From: Novosphingobium sp.
GTDB lineage: Bacteria; Pseudomonadota; Alphaproteobacteria; Sphingomonadales; Sphingomonadaceae
Direction: 5' to 3'
Assembly: GCA_009885425.1 (NCBI GenBank)
Contig: VFKS01000248.1
Coordinates: 1-7,014, forward strand
DNA length: 7,014 nucleotides
The stretch's first letter is position 1. Every line of letters starts with the position of its first letter. This document shows positions 6,092 to 7,014 of this stretch, in pieces. The notes under the pieces are model-generated. The model ran no database searches. It was not told the origin of the DNA and was given only the letters and a program-made list of their open reading frames with translations. The translations under genes and the position numbers were made by a program.

Positions 6092-6130
6092 TTAGAGCAT
6101 TGGGGCGAAAGGTGGGAACCGGTTTTCGAC
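6092..6130 (-). repeat. Alphaproteobacterial dispersed-repeat-like motif in the mnmG leader
   Basis: On the minus strand the stretch reads GAAAACCGGTTCCCAC, then CTTTCG, a short spacer and AATGCTCTA. It resembles, from memory, an intergenic motif (AACCGGTTCCCAC-TTTTCG-...-ATGCTCTA) that recurs many times in Rhizobiales and some other alphaproteobacterial genomes. It ends about 14 bases before the mnmG ATG, so it would lie in the leader of any mnmE-mnmG transcript. No copy-number check was possible here. Confidence 0.5.
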
Positions 6131-6166
6131 GCTCAGCAATAAACCCATCCAGAAACAGCCGAGGAG

Positions 6167-6182
6167 TGTTCCACGTGGAACA
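6167..6182. promoter_or_regulatory. parS: parS site 3 (perfect palindrome, mnmE-mnmG gap)
   Basis: TGTTCCACGTGGAACA, identical to site 1, begins one base after the mnmE stop codon and lies 88 bases before the mnmG start. With the two sites in rsmG it makes a centromere cluster spanning about 2.5 kb beside parAB. Confidence 0.93.
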
Positions 6183-6183
6183 G

Positions 6184-7014
6184 TCATTTCCCGATGCAGA
6201 ACCGCCCAAATAGCGCGTCGAGCATATCCTCGGTCGCGGTCCGGCCCAGCAAGGTGTCGAACGATACCCGGGCGAGGCGCAGGGCTTCTGCGACCAGCAG
6301 CGGATCGTGGTGTTCACTCGCCTGATCGAGCGCGGTGCGGGCTTCGGACAGCAATTCGTGCTGGCGTTCGCTTAACGCAGCGTCGCCGGGGCGCGGCATG
6401 GCCTGACTGGCCTGTTCGACCAGATCGACCCGCAAAGCACCAATCCCTTGACCGGTTCGGGCCGAAATCCGGTGACGCGGAGAGATTTTGGTCAAGTGAT
6501 CGCCCTTGTCGATCTGCCCTTCAATCTCCCATGCCCCTGGCGGGCCAGTATCTTCCGGTCCAAGCCAAAGCACCAGATCGGCCCGGTCGAGCGCTTCCAT
6601 GGCGCGCTCGATCCCGATCGCCTCGACCACATCGTCCACCGCATCGTGCAGCCCGGCAGTGTCAGCGAACAAGAACGGCACCCCGGCAATTGCCACCGGG
6701 CGCGTCAGGACATCGCGCGTAGTGCCGGCGATCGGGGTTGCAATCGCCGCTTCTGCCTCAACCAAAGTATTGAAAAGTGTGCTCTTACCCGCGTTGGGCG
6801 GGCCTGCGATGACCACCCGGAAGCCTTCCCTGAGCAGCGCCGCTCTGGGCCGATCGAGCCACGCCTTGATCGCCGAGCCCAGCGTGCTGATCCGCACCGC
6901 AAAATCGGCCGGCAAGGTCGCAACATCGTCCTCATCGGCGAAATCAAGTACCGCTTCAACGGCTGCCGAAAGCCCGAGCAACTCACCCCGCCAACCTTCG
7001 ACCTCGCGCGAAAA
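6184..7014 (-). CDS. mnmE: tRNA modification GTPase MnmE, C-terminal part (5' end beyond window)
   Basis: The frame is open to the right edge. 276 residues are visible, so roughly 145-175 N-terminal residues (the formyl-THF-binding domain and first helices) are missing. In fragment numbering: the helical segment VEAVLDFADEDD (about 19-30), then the G domain with G1 GPPNAGKST (71-79), G2 GTTRD (97-101), G3 DTAG (118-121) and G5-like SART (184-187). The helical domain ends in FCIGK (272-276), the conserved C-terminal Cys motif. MnmE is a dimeric, potassium-activated GTPase that partners MnmG in U34 modification. The G4 position reads GQID rather than NKxD, keeping only the Asp, an unusual feature. 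The TTG at 6979-6981 is an internal Leu codon, not the start: FSREVEGWRGE continues the family sequence upstream of it. Confidence 0.95.
   Translation of the reverse strand, partial: FSREVEGWRGELLGLSAAVEAVLDFADEDDVATLPADFAVRISTLGSAIKAWLDRPRAALLREGFRVVIAGPPNAGKSTLFNTLVEAEAAIATPIAGTTRDVLTRPVAIAGVPFLFADTAGLHDAVDDVVEAIGIERAMEALDRADLVLWLGPEDTGPPGAWEIEGQIDKGDHLTKISPRHRISARTGQGIGALRVDLVEQASQAMPRPGDAALSERQHELLSEARTALDQASEHHDPLLVAEALRLARVSFDTLLGRTATEDMLDALFGRFCIGK

Noticed and set aside
6079..6183. Replication origin (DnaA boxes) in the mnmE-mnmG gap
   Set aside because: No TTATCCACA-like boxes or AT-rich unwinding element are visible in this gap or in the other gaps; the origin must be outside the window.
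6184..6981. MnmE starting at the TTG at 6979-6981
   Set aside because: The frame continues open to the window edge and the upstream residues fit MnmE. The family is about 160 residues longer at the N-terminus, so the gene is simply cut by the window.

Overview
The window is GC-rich chromosomal DNA from an alphaproteobacterium, most likely Sphingomonadales (Erythrobacter / Novosphingobium / Sphingomonas relatives). This rests on gene order, on TGTTCCACGTGGAACA-type parS sites, and on a DUF4402 protein beside a pilus-type chaperone. The genus is inferred, not shown. Every gene I accept is on the minus strand, so transcription runs from right to left.

Right and centre (about 7014 to 1846) hold the conserved replication-origin-proximal block mnmE - mnmG - rsmG - parA - parB. 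mnmE is cut by the window edge and lacks its N-terminal part. mnmG, rsmG, parA and parB are joined by three 4-base stop/start overlaps (ATGA, GTGA, ATGA), so they are very probably co-transcribed and translationally coupled. MnmE and MnmG together modify the wobble uridine of certain tRNAs. RsmG methylates 16S rRNA. ParA and ParB segregate the chromosome. Three parS centromere sites lie in the block: two inside the rsmG coding sequence, in different reading frames, and one directly after the mnmE stop codon. The mnmE-mnmG gap also carries a motif that resembles a repeat abundant in alphaproteobacterial genomes.

The left part (1 to about 1830) is an accessory surface/secretion locus: a small secreted DUF4402 protein, a periplasmic chaperone of the FimC/PapD type, and the first 36 codons of another exported protein in the position where an usher-like outer-membrane protein is expected. 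The likely job is assembly of a fimbria-like surface structure. Its non-coding DNA is the least ordinary part of the window. The DUF4402 gene has a leader that can fold into a three-way junction, preceded by a perfect 13-base palindrome and two GCGTTAA direct repeats 21 bases apart. After the gene come two tandem hairpins, one of which pairs fully only on the minus strand (G-U included), and then a near-consensus CtrA-type site ahead of the chaperone gene.

No tRNA, rRNA, CRISPR array, insertion sequence or integrase is visible. No gene-free stretch exceeds about 190 bases.
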